Source: an uncultured Ruminococcus sp. (GTDB lineage: Bacteria > Bacillota > Clostridia > Oscillospirales > Ruminococcaceae). Taken from it: a stretch of DNA of 42,654 nt. The stretch covers positions 1 through 42,654 of the forward strand of contig CAADWP010000065.1 of the NCBI GenBank assembly GCA_900752785.1. Direction: 5' to 3'. The translations under genes were made by a program, and so were the position numbers. The notes beneath the pieces are model-generated. The model was given only the letters and a program-made list of their open reading frames with translations, ran no database searches and was not told where the DNA came from. Below, piece by piece: positions 22,770 through 29,734 of the stretch; positions within the stretch are counted from its first letter, which is position 1; the number at the start of each line of letters is the position of its first letter.

Positions 22770-23097
22770 GACAAAGGTCGCTTTCAATCTTACAAAAAGA
22801 CAGTTAATCTGCTTTTCGATAGCGGCAGCAACAGCAGTTCCGACCTATTTCCTTACAAATGAAGCTCTTGGTAATATGGGGGCAATGCTTCTGCTTATTG
22901 TAGTTGCAATGCCCTCTTTCCTTGCAGCAATGTATGAGAAAAACGGATTGCCCTTTGAAAAGGTGGTGAAAACGGTGATAAAAAGCCGTTTTCTTCGCCC
23001 AAAGGTCAGACCGTATAAGACAGAAAATCTCTACGAATATGCCGAAAAGCAGTATGACTTAGAAAAGGAGGTAAAAAGCATTGTCGAAGATAATTAA
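22729..23097 (+). CDS. PrgI-family inner-membrane conjugation protein
   Basis: A 122-residue protein with the PrgI layout: a short N-terminal segment (VQVPKDLAKIKTKVAFNLTKRQL), two hydrophobic helices (ICFSIAAATAVPTYFL and AMLLLIVVAMPSFLAAMY), then a cytoplasmic basic tail. PrgI resembles VirB3 and works with the VirB4 ATPase, here the next gene, with which it overlaps by 17 bases. The ATG is preceded by TGGAGGA, located inside the previous gene. Confidence 0.88.
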   Translation: MPYVQVPKDLAKIKTKVAFNLTKRQLICFSIAAATAVPTYFLTNEALGNMGAMLLLIVVAMPSFLAAMYEKNGLPFEKVVKTVIKSRFLRPKVRPYKTENLYEYAEKQYDLEKEVKSIVEDN

Positions 23098-25471
23098 AAA
23101 TGTATCCGGCAAGAAGAAAAAGCAGATTGACGTTGCTGTGAAAAAGGCTCGTCCTAACGGGAACGGTAAAGTTCCTGTAACAGCACAGCAGTCAATCCCT
23201 TTCAAGCAGATGTTCAAGGACGGTATCTGCAAGGTGGACGATAATCTCTATACCAAGACAGTTCAGTTCTTCGACATAAACTATCAGCTTGCACAGAACG
23301 AGGATAAGACAGCGATTTTCGAGAATTACTGCGACTTCCTCAACTATTTTGACAGTTCCATCAATGTTCAGCTTTCCTTTCTCAATCAGGTAGCCGATGT
23401 TGAGGAGTTTCACAGCCAGCTTGAAATTGACGGTCAGGACGACGAATTCAACGATATTCGTCAGGAATACACAGAAATGCTGAAAAATCAGCTTGCAAAG
23501 GGCAATAACGGACTTGTCAAGACCAAGTATATCACATTCGGGGTCAAAGAAAAGTCCCTGAAAGAAGCAAAGCCGAAGCTTGAACGTATCGAAGCCGATA
23601 TTCTGGGCAACTTCAAGATTATGGGCGTACTTGCTCAGCCTATGAACGGTGCTGAACGCCTTGCGGTGCTTCATCGTAGCTTTAATCCCGATGGTAGAGA
23701 AAAGTTCCGTTTCTCTTGGGATTTGCTCCCGAAGTCAGGTCTTTCCGTCAAGGACTTTATTGCTCCCTCGTCCTTCGATTTCTCAAAGGGCAACAGTTTC
23801 CGTATGAGTGGCAAGTACGGAGCAGTTTCATTCATCAACATTATGGCTTCTGAAATGTCAGACCGTATGCTTGCCGATTTTCTGAACATTGAGCATAATA
23901 TCACACTCAGTATTCACATTCAGTCTATCGACCAGAACAAGGCGGTAAAAATGGTTAAGAGCAAGATTACCGACCTTGATAAAATGAAGATGGAAGAACA
24001 GAAAAAGGCTTTCAGAAACGGCTACGACATTGACATTATGCCGTCTGACATTAACACCTTCGGTAAGGAAGCAAAGAGCTTGCTCAATGACTTGCAGAGC
24101 CGAAACGAGCGTCTTTTTATGGCTACTATTCTCATTATGAATACAGCCGACACGAAAAGAAAGCTCGACAATATCATCTTTCAGGAACAGGGTATCGCAC
24201 AGAAGTACAACTGTCAGCTCAAACGCCTTGATTATCAGCAGGAAGATGGCATTATGGCTTGTGTTCCTATCGGCGTAAACGATATTGAAATCAAGCGTGG
24301 ACTTACCACATCAAGCACAGCGATTTTTGTACCGTTCACCACTCAGGAGCTTTTTCAGGGCGGTGAAGCTCTTTACTACGGTCTTAACGCACTTTCAAAC
24401 AATATGATTTTGTGCGACCGTAAGCAGCTTAAAAACCCGAACGGTCTTATTCTCGGTACGCCGGGTAGTGGTAAGTCATTCTCCGCAAAGCGTGAGATTA
24501 CAAACGCTTTTCTTACCACAACAGACGATATTATCATCTGCGACCCCGAAGCCGAGTATTATCCGCTTGTCAACCGTCTTAACGGTCAGGTTGTCAAGAT
24601 TTCGCCTACTTCCACACAGTATATCAATCCGCTTGACATCAACCTCAACTACTCCGAGGACGAAAGCCCTATCGCATTGAAGGCAGACTTTATCCTCTCC
24701 CTTTGTGAGCTGATTGTCGGCGGCAAGAACGGACTTGAACCTATCGAAAAGACCATTATCGACCGTTGCGTGAGAATGGTTTATCGTGATTACCTTGCAA
24801 ATCCCGATACGGCTGAAATGCCTATCTTGCAGGATTTGTACGACCTTATGCTTAAACAGACCGAGCCTGAAGCTCAGCGTATTGCGACAGCTCTCGAAAT
24901 GTATGTAACAGGCTCTCTTAACGTATTCAATCATCGTACCAATGTTGATATGAATAACCGTCTTATCTGTTTCGACATCAAGGAGCTTGGCAAACAGCTC
25001 AAAAAGATAGGTATGCTTGTCGTTCAGGACTGCGTATGGAACAGAGTAACGGTCAACCGTGCCGAACACAAGTCCACTCGCTACTATATCGACGAGTTCC
25101 ACCTTCTTCTCAAAGAAGAACAGACAGCGGCTTATTCCTGCGAAATCTGGAAGCGTTTCAGAAAATGGGGCGGTATTCCTACGGGACTTACTCAGAATGT
25201 AAAGGATTTGCTTGCAAGCCGTGAGATTGAGAATATCTTTGAAAACTCCGACTTCATATATATGCTCAATCAGGCTGGCGGAGACCGTCAGATACTTGCG
25301 AAGCAGCTCAATATTTCCCCTCATCAGCTTTCGTATGTAACGAACAGCGGTGCGGGCGAAGGACTTATCTTCTACGGAAATGTCATCATTCCTTTTGTCG
25401 ATAAGTTCCCGAAGGACACACAGCTCTACAAGATTATGACCACAAAACCCGAAGAACAGGAGGAAAACTAA
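23081..25471 (+). CDS. VirB4-type conjugation ATPase
   Basis: A 796-residue protein, normal for VirB4/TraE of Gram-positive ICEs. The N-terminal half (about 50-380) is the membrane- and PrgI-interacting region; the C-terminal half is a AAA-like ATPase with Walker A GTPGSGKS (459-466), DPEAEYYPL, Walker B RYYIDEFHLLL and a downstream WGGIPTGLTQNVKDLL segment. It powers assembly and substrate transport of the type IV channel. The start is TTG at 23081 with AAAGGAGG nine bases before it, overlapping the PrgI gene. The stop TAA overlaps the next ATG by one base. Confidence 0.95.
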   Translation: MSKIIKNVSGKKKKQIDVAVKKARPNGNGKVPVTAQQSIPFKQMFKDGICKVDDNLYTKTVQFFDINYQLAQNEDKTAIFENYCDFLNYFDSSINVQLSFLNQVADVEEFHSQLEIDGQDDEFNDIRQEYTEMLKNQLAKGNNGLVKTKYITFGVKEKSLKEAKPKLERIEADILGNFKIMGVLAQPMNGAERLAVLHRSFNPDGREKFRFSWDLLPKSGLSVKDFIAPSSFDFSKGNSFRMSGKYGAVSFINIMASEMSDRMLADFLNIEHNITLSIHIQSIDQNKAVKMVKSKITDLDKMKMEEQKKAFRNGYDIDIMPSDINTFGKEAKSLLNDLQSRNERLFMATILIMNTADTKRKLDNIIFQEQGIAQKYNCQLKRLDYQQEDGIMACVPIGVNDIEIKRGLTTSSTAIFVPFTTQELFQGGEALYYGLNALSNNMILCDRKQLKNPNGLILGTPGSGKSFSAKREITNAFLTTTDDIIICDPEAEYYPLVNRLNGQVVKISPTSTQYINPLDINLNYSEDESPIALKADFILSLCELIVGGKNGLEPIEKTIIDRCVRMVYRDYLANPDTAEMPILQDLYDLMLKQTEPEAQRIATALEMYVTGSLNVFNHRTNVDMNNRLICFDIKELGKQLKKIGMLVVQDCVWNRVTVNRAEHKSTRYYIDEFHLLLKEEQTAAYSCEIWKRFRKWGGIPTGLTQNVKDLLASREIENIFENSDFIYMLNQAGGDRQILAKQLNISPHQLSYVTNSGAGEGLIFYGNVIIPFVDKFPKDTQLYKIMTTKPEEQEEN

Positions 25472-25629
25472 TGAAGATGAAGAAAAAGACCATTAAGACT
25501 ATCGGTATCACAGCAGGCGTAATTGCGGCGGTGGGTGCAGGTGTAACGGCGATTTGCCTTGCAATCAAGAACAAGAAGAAGCCTGCTGCCGAAATCCCTT
25601 ACCCTGCATCCGCTTGGGATACTAAGTAA
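25471..25629 (+). CDS. Small single-helix membrane protein
   Basis: A 52-residue protein: basic start (MKMKKKTIKTIG), one helix (ITAGVIAAVGAGVTAICLAI), a lysine cluster and a short tail ending SAWDTK. The ATG overlaps the VirB4 stop by one base, and its stop overlaps the next ATG by one base, so it is part of a continuous translation chain. No named family is recognised; it might be a minor channel component. Confidence 0.7.
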   Translation: MKMKKKTIKTIGITAGVIAAVGAGVTAICLAIKNKKKPAAEIPYPASAWDTK

Positions 25630-25739
25630 TGGGTTGGCTGATTTTCCTCGGCGGAGCGATGTTTGGCGGTACAGTAGGCATATTTACAATGTGTCTGCTT
25701 CAGGTCAATCATCTGAACGAAGCCGATAGTGAGGAATAA
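25629..25739 (+). CDS. DUF3789-like very small membrane protein
   Basis: A 36-residue protein that is almost all one membrane helix (WLIFLGGAMFGGTVGIFTMC) followed by LLQVNHLNEADSEE. The GG...GTVGIFTMCLLQ pattern matches DUF3789 proteins of clostridial mobile elements. It is coupled by a one-base overlap to the previous tiny gene and ends the VirB4 gene group before a cassette on the other strand. Confidence 0.7.
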   Translation: MGWLIFLGGAMFGGTVGIFTMCLLQVNHLNEADSEE

Positions 25740-25740
25740 G

Positions 25741-25772
25741 AAAAGCCGTACTCGGATTTTTCCGAATACGGC
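25741..25772 (-). terminator. Intrinsic terminator of the minus-strand regulator pair
   Basis: GCCGTA/TACGGC and TCGGA/TCCGA form an 11-bp stem with one internal mismatch (25745-25772). The minus-strand reading ends in TTTTC. On the plus strand it follows the DUF3789 stop directly but lacks a T-run. Confidence 0.75.
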
Positions 25773-25787
25773 GGTACATAAAGTGCT

Positions 25788-25988
25788 TTAGTAGATATAA
25801 CAGCTTTTAGTGTTTCTTTTTCCACCAACGGTAAGACTTGAAATTCTAACAAGCCAAGATATATTTCCTGATATCCTCTGCTTTGTTGTATTGAAACGCT
25901 TTGCCATTATAGAGATAACTTTTCTTGTGTCTGTTGCACCATTTGAAGCAATATATGCTAAGATGGCTATCCTAATTCTTCTGTTCAT
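25788..25988 (-). CDS. Small winged-helix-like DNA-binding protein
   Basis: A 66-residue basic protein (RIRIAILAYIASNG, VISIMAKRFNTTKQRISGNISWLV, then a beta-like SSLTVGGKRNTKSCYIY tail). The helix-helix-recognition helix-wing pattern suggests a minimal winged-helix DNA-binding domain, which is an inference from pattern only. GGAGG lies upstream of the ATG. It is the second gene of a two-gene cassette running against the transfer operon, 14 bases after the RHH-like gene. Confidence 0.65.
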   Translation of the reverse strand: MNRRIRIAILAYIASNGATDTRKVISIMAKRFNTTKQRISGNISWLVRISSLTVGGKRNTKSCYIY

Positions 25989-26002
25989 AATATTCCTCCA
26001 TA

Positions 26003-26347
26003 TTACACAATTTCATAAATTGCGTGTCCCTTGCGATTAAATGTTTCAGTAAATCTTATTTTATCTGAATATTCGCTTTCAACAAGTTTACAGAAACGAC
26101 GACCAAATACGCCTGCATAACCATTAGTAAGTGTCCATTCATCTCCAAAAATTTCAGGTACACTGAAGGTATCACCTTTATTGTATTTTGAAAGTGCTTT
26201 TGAAATGGCGATTTCTGGAGTAATGGGATTAGTCTGGTCAGGAAATAAAACAGAACGTATGTAATCCTGTATTGACTGATTACCCGCTCTTTCTACAAGT
26301 TCCTTGTAGTTTTCATCGGAAAGAGTGAATTTAATAGTTTCAGACAT
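26003..26347 (-). CDS. Putative ribbon-helix-helix regulator
   Basis: A 114-residue protein. The first 37 residues (ETIKFTLSDENYKELVERAG, then SIQDYIRSVLF) fit a ribbon-helix-helix DNA-binding domain of CopG/Arc type. The C-terminal part (IAISKALSKYNKGDTFSVPE, then GVFGRRFCKLVESEY and a terminal beta hairpin) may be a winged domain. GAGGAGG precedes the ATG. A consensus promoter with flanking inverted repeats lies directly upstream, suggesting autoregulation. It might control the transfer genes on either side or be an antitoxin-like element, but no toxin partner is evident. Confidence 0.65.
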   Translation of the reverse strand: MSETIKFTLSDENYKELVERAGNQSIQDYIRSVLFPDQTNPITPEIAISKALSKYNKGDTFSVPEIFGDEWTLTNGYAGVFGRRFCKLVESEYSDKIRFTETFNRKGHAIYEIV

Positions 26348-26384
26348 TGTTTTTCCTCCTCAAATATAAGTTAAAGGCTTACCA

Positions 26385-26463
26385 AGGGTATGTCCTTAAC
26401 TTTATTATAACACAAGTCCAAGCGAAAGTCAAGTCCCTACGAAAACATTTTTTTACATACCCT
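26385..26463 (-). promoter_or_regulatory. Promoter of the regulator pair with flanking inverted repeats
   Basis: On the minus strand TTGACT (26432-26427) and TATAAT (26409-26404) have a 17-base spacer. AGGGTATGT (26385-26393) and ACATACCCT (26455-26463) are inverted 9-base copies on the two sides of the promoter. The right copy overlaps CCCTGTTTACAGGG (26460-26473), a dyad just before the ribosome site of the plus-strand CD1108 gene. Confidence 0.75.
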
Positions 26464-26502
26464 GTTTACAGGGCAAATAAATCACAGAAAGGAGGTATCA
26501 GA

Positions 26503-28530
26503 GTGGCAGGAAAAGAGCTGAAAGCGACGGAGAAAACCGTCTTGAAGCACTCCCGTGAGGGTGTTCTCGAACAAAACCTTTCAGACGGCTCGGCAAAAAA
26601 GGTCAGTAAGAAAGCCGAAGAAGCCGTGCTGAAAGCAGAAGGTGTTGCAGACGAACGCTTTGACAAGCTGAAAGCGGCTGGTCTTGTAGTAGAAGATGTG
26701 AAGAAGCCTGACCATCGCAAGTTACAATTTGGACGGAACAATCCCGATAACACTTGGGCGGAATCGGTTTACGGAAACAAACCGACAGAACAGACCTCTT
26801 TCGTTTCTGATGAACATTATCAGAACTCAGAAACATCAGTACCCGTTACTCAGAGGGAGCTTGCTGAACCGGAGCATAGCACACTCGGAAGCGAGAGCAT
26901 TACTCCAAAGGAACAAAGGAAGTCTTCATTCAAATCCGATGAAAAGTATCAACTTTCCGAAACCTCTATCCCCGTTACTGCGGAAGAATTTGCAGAAATG
27001 GTACAGACTTCAATCAAAGACGAGGAATTGAAACCGAAATCAAAGCTCAGCTTCAAGAGTGAAGATGAGTATGTCAATTCCGAAGAAGGTATTGAAATTG
27101 ACGGTGCAGAATTTGTCGGTCAGAAGGCTGAGGAAAAAGCGGAAAGTAAGTTAAAGGAAAAGAAAACCCGAAACGGCTTGAAGCAAAAATCATCTGCTGC
27201 CGAGAAGCTGACCGACAAGGACGGAAATTCCGTTCTTTGCTTCGATGTTAATGCTGCTACCGATAGAAAGCTCACTAACGGTGAAAAAAAGCTGAAAAGG
27301 CGGATACGCAAGGACGAGAAAAGAGTTTTTAAACTTCAGAAACGGCTTGACAAGGCAGAGGATAATCTCCCTCATCAGCGAGTATTCCACGTCCGTAAGG
27401 AATGGAACTCCGAAAAGCAGAAAATGCAGAGGAAACTCAGACTTGAAAAAGGGGTAAAACCTCTCCCAAAGCCGAATATCGTCCAAAAGGGTGTTCAGAG
27501 TGCAAAACACGCTGTAACAACTACTGTTTCGGGTATCACTCATCAGCAAATCAGCAAGTACGAGGATGATAACCAAACGCTTAAATCGGCTCACGGCACG
27601 GAAAAAGTTGCGGAGTCGGCTTTGCGTTTCGCTTCAAACAAGGTTAAGACCACAAATCAGAAGCTAAAGGAAAAGCCTTATAAAAAGGCTTCCAAGCTGA
27701 AATTTGATACTGAAAATGCTCATAAGAAGCTAAATCAGCATAAGGTCGCCCTTGAACACAAAACGGAACAGCAGTCTAAGAAGGAAGCTAAAAAGGCTCT
27801 TAAAAAAGCTCAGCAAAAACGAAATCAGAAAAACGCCGCAAAAACGGCAAAGAAAGGTGCTTCAAAGGCTGGCAAAAAGGCTGGCGAGGCGGCAAAAGAT
27901 GTCGGACAGATTATTGTAAAGGCAGTTGCCAATAACAAAGTGGTAATAATCATCTTGATTATATTCCTCTTGCTTTTTGGTTTGCTGTTTACTCTCGGCT
28001 CGTCAGCTTTTACTTCTCTTGGTGATACGGGAACAATGGTAATCGCTTCTTCCTACACATCGGACGAGGAAGATATTTATGCAGCAAACGACTATATGAA
28101 CGCTCTTGAAAACAACCTGAACTACGAAATCAGCAATATCCCGAATGTCTATGTCGGTTGGAATGAGTATAACTACTACATTGACCCCATAGGACACAAC
28201 CCTTATGCCCTTATATCCTATCTGACAGCTATGGAAATCAACTTTGACTATGATGCGGATACTCAGGCAAGAATTCAGGAGCTTTTCAATGCGTTATACA
28301 CGCTTGAAGTAGAGTCTGTTCACGAAGTTCGCTCTTACCAGTACACCACAACTGATGAAGAAGGCAATGAAGTGATTGTTACCGTATATTACGACTACTA
28401 TATCCTGAATGTCACGCTGACAGCCAACGATTGGGATAGTGTGGTAAAGCCGAAGCTCGAAGCAGCAGGCGTTTACGATGTATATCTGCTGTTACAGGAA
28501 ACGCAAGGAAACAAACCCGATTTGTTCTAA
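26503..28530 (+). CDS. CD1108-family mobile element protein
   Basis: A 675-residue protein. The N-terminal part carries three degenerate copies of a SFxSDExYQxSExSxPVT-like motif (about residues 103-240). A long lysine/alanine-rich, probably coiled-coil region follows (about 290-475), then one membrane helix (VVIIILIIFLLLFGLLFTLG, about 483-503). The C-terminal extracytoplasmic domain ends in YYILNVTLT and ETQGNKPDLF, typical of CD1108 proteins. These lie between VirB4 and DUF4315 in clostridial ICEs and are presumed envelope-spanning components; no NlpC/P60 peptidase domain is fused here. The start is GTG at 26503 with GGAGG seven bases upstream; longer upstream frames lack a site. Confidence 0.82.
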   Translation: MAGKELKATEKTVLKHSREGVLEQNLSDGSAKKVSKKAEEAVLKAEGVADERFDKLKAAGLVVEDVKKPDHRKLQFGRNNPDNTWAESVYGNKPTEQTSFVSDEHYQNSETSVPVTQRELAEPEHSTLGSESITPKEQRKSSFKSDEKYQLSETSIPVTAEEFAEMVQTSIKDEELKPKSKLSFKSEDEYVNSEEGIEIDGAEFVGQKAEEKAESKLKEKKTRNGLKQKSSAAEKLTDKDGNSVLCFDVNAATDRKLTNGEKKLKRRIRKDEKRVFKLQKRLDKAEDNLPHQRVFHVRKEWNSEKQKMQRKLRLEKGVKPLPKPNIVQKGVQSAKHAVTTTVSGITHQQISKYEDDNQTLKSAHGTEKVAESALRFASNKVKTTNQKLKEKPYKKASKLKFDTENAHKKLNQHKVALEHKTEQQSKKEAKKALKKAQQKRNQKNAAKTAKKGASKAGKKAGEAAKDVGQIIVKAVANNKVVIIILIIFLLLFGLLFTLGSSAFTSLGDTGTMVIASSYTSDEEDIYAANDYMNALENNLNYEISNIPNVYVGWNEYNYYIDPIGHNPYALISYLTAMEINFDYDADTQARIQELFNALYTLEVESVHEVRSYQYTTTDEEGNEVIVTVYYDYYILNVTLTANDWDSVVKPKLEAAGVYDVYLLLQETQGNKPDLF

Positions 28531-28543
28531 AGGAGGAGATAAT

Positions 28544-28837
28544 TTGCCTACACCACTTGAAAAAACCGAGGCATTGCTTGAAAAAGCTATTGCCGACTTG
28601 GAGAGTATCCGAGCAAAGAAAGCCGATATCCTTGAAAAAGAAAAGCAAGGTATCGCTCGTGTAAACTCTCTTGAAAATACTCGAATTTTACAGCTTGTAA
28701 ATTTGAGTAAGATTGACAGCTCTCAGCTCAAAGCCTTGCTTATGACTGAACAGCCGAAACCTGTCGAACAGGTTGTAAAGCCTGAAACTACAAATTTCGT
28801 TACAGAAAGGATTACCGAAGATGAAGAAGATGAGTAA
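28544..28837 (+). CDS. DUF4315 family protein
   Basis: A 97-residue protein starting at TTG 28544, preceded by AAAGGAGGAG. The first 60 residues are a coiled-coil (LEKTEALLEKAIADLESIRAKK), as in DUF4315 proteins, and the C-terminus is an acidic, proline-containing tail (TERITEDEEDE). It is always found between CD1108 and DUF4366 genes in this element class, as here, with a 17-base overlap into the next gene. The function is unknown; it is presumably part of the mating channel. Confidence 0.82.
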   Translation: MPTPLEKTEALLEKAIADLESIRAKKADILEKEKQGIARVNSLENTRILQLVNLSKIDSSQLKALLMTEQPKPVEQVVKPETTNFVTERITEDEEDE

Positions 28838-29654
28838 AATTCTTTGCTCCGTACTTGTGATGTGCGGAGCTTTTTCAATGTCTGCGATGAGCGTTTACGC
28901 TACGGGAGATATTCTTATTGACGAGCCGATGGAAATGGAAGAAGCGGTTACAACCATCGTTTCATCAGAGATTATCGAAAGTGGAGAACTTCCCGTTATT
29001 AACGAGGATAAGGTGATTGAATACCCTATGCCCGAAGTGAATGTCATTGAGAAGAATGACGATAACGAGGAAAACGCAGAAACAACTATCGTTCAGGACA
29101 GCGAAGCTCCTACGCTTGGACTTCCCGAAGGAAACGCAACTGTTATCGAAGATGTGTCGGCAGATGTGGTTGACCGACAGTTTATTGCTATTCAGAGTAA
29201 GAACGGTAACACATTCTATATCGTAATCGACAAGGACAGCAAGGGCAAGGAAAATGTGTACTTTATGAACTTGGTTGATGAGTACGATATGCTCGCATTT
29301 GCCGAGGATTTCCCCGAAGGTGTAACCGTTGAAACTCCTGATGGCGAACAGGTTGAACCTGTTACGGACGCAGATGGCAATGTTATTGAAAATTCCGAAG
29401 ATACTTCTGAGGGAGAAAAGGAAGATAAAACCGAGAAAACCGAAAACGAGGGTGGCGGAAACAATACGCTTCTTATCCTTGTAGGCGTTCTTGCCCTTGC
29501 AGGCGGCGGTGCTTTCTACTACTTTAAGGTTTACAAGGCAAAGCCAAAGGCTCCGAAGCAGTCCCTTTACGACGAGGACGAGGAGGAATACGAGGAAGAA
29601 ACCGTTAACGAAGATATCATTGATGAGAATACTTCCGACGACGATGAGGAATAA
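28821..29654 (+). CDS. DUF4366 (CD1107) family cell-envelope protein
   Basis: A 277-residue protein with a cleavable signal peptide (MKKMSKILCSVLVMCGAFSMSAMSVYA), an acidic, low-complexity extracellular region, a core domain with DRQFIAIQSKNGNTFYIVIDKD and VYFMNLVDEYDMLAF, an acidic spacer, a C-terminal membrane helix (LLILVGVLALAGGGAFYYF) and a cytoplasmic tail ending in a long Asp/Glu run. The layout matches DUF4366. It probably displays a domain on the cell surface as part of the conjugation apparatus. The gene overlaps the DUF4315 gene by 17 bases and is followed by two hairpins. Confidence 0.85.
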   Translation: MKKMSKILCSVLVMCGAFSMSAMSVYATGDILIDEPMEMEEAVTTIVSSEIIESGELPVINEDKVIEYPMPEVNVIEKNDDNEENAETTIVQDSEAPTLGLPEGNATVIEDVSADVVDRQFIAIQSKNGNTFYIVIDKDSKGKENVYFMNLVDEYDMLAFAEDFPEGVTVETPDGEQVEPVTDADGNVIENSEDTSEGEKEDKTEKTENEGGGNNTLLILVGVLALAGGGAFYYFKVYKAKPKAPKQSLYDEDEEEYEEETVNEDIIDENTSDDDEE

Positions 29655-29660
29655 TCCTCA

Positions 29661-29708
29661 CAAGCCTGAGTAATCAGGCTTGGTACATAGAGCTTTGGCT
29701 CTTTTTTA
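29661..29708 (+). terminator. Tandem hairpins with T-run after the DUF4366 gene
   Basis: CAAGCCTGA/TCAGGCTTG (29661-29669 with 29674-29682, loop GTAA) is followed by a short AGAGC/GCTCT hairpin and TTTTTT. The second hairpin provides the classical terminator geometry. Confidence 0.7.
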
Positions 29709-29734
29709 TTTCAAATCGAAAGGAATGATTTAGT

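Noticed and set aside
24476..25324. Long open frame (282 codons) antisense to the VirB4 gene
   Set aside because: It is the codon-bias shadow of a clear ATPase gene; no ribosome site and no protein family pattern.
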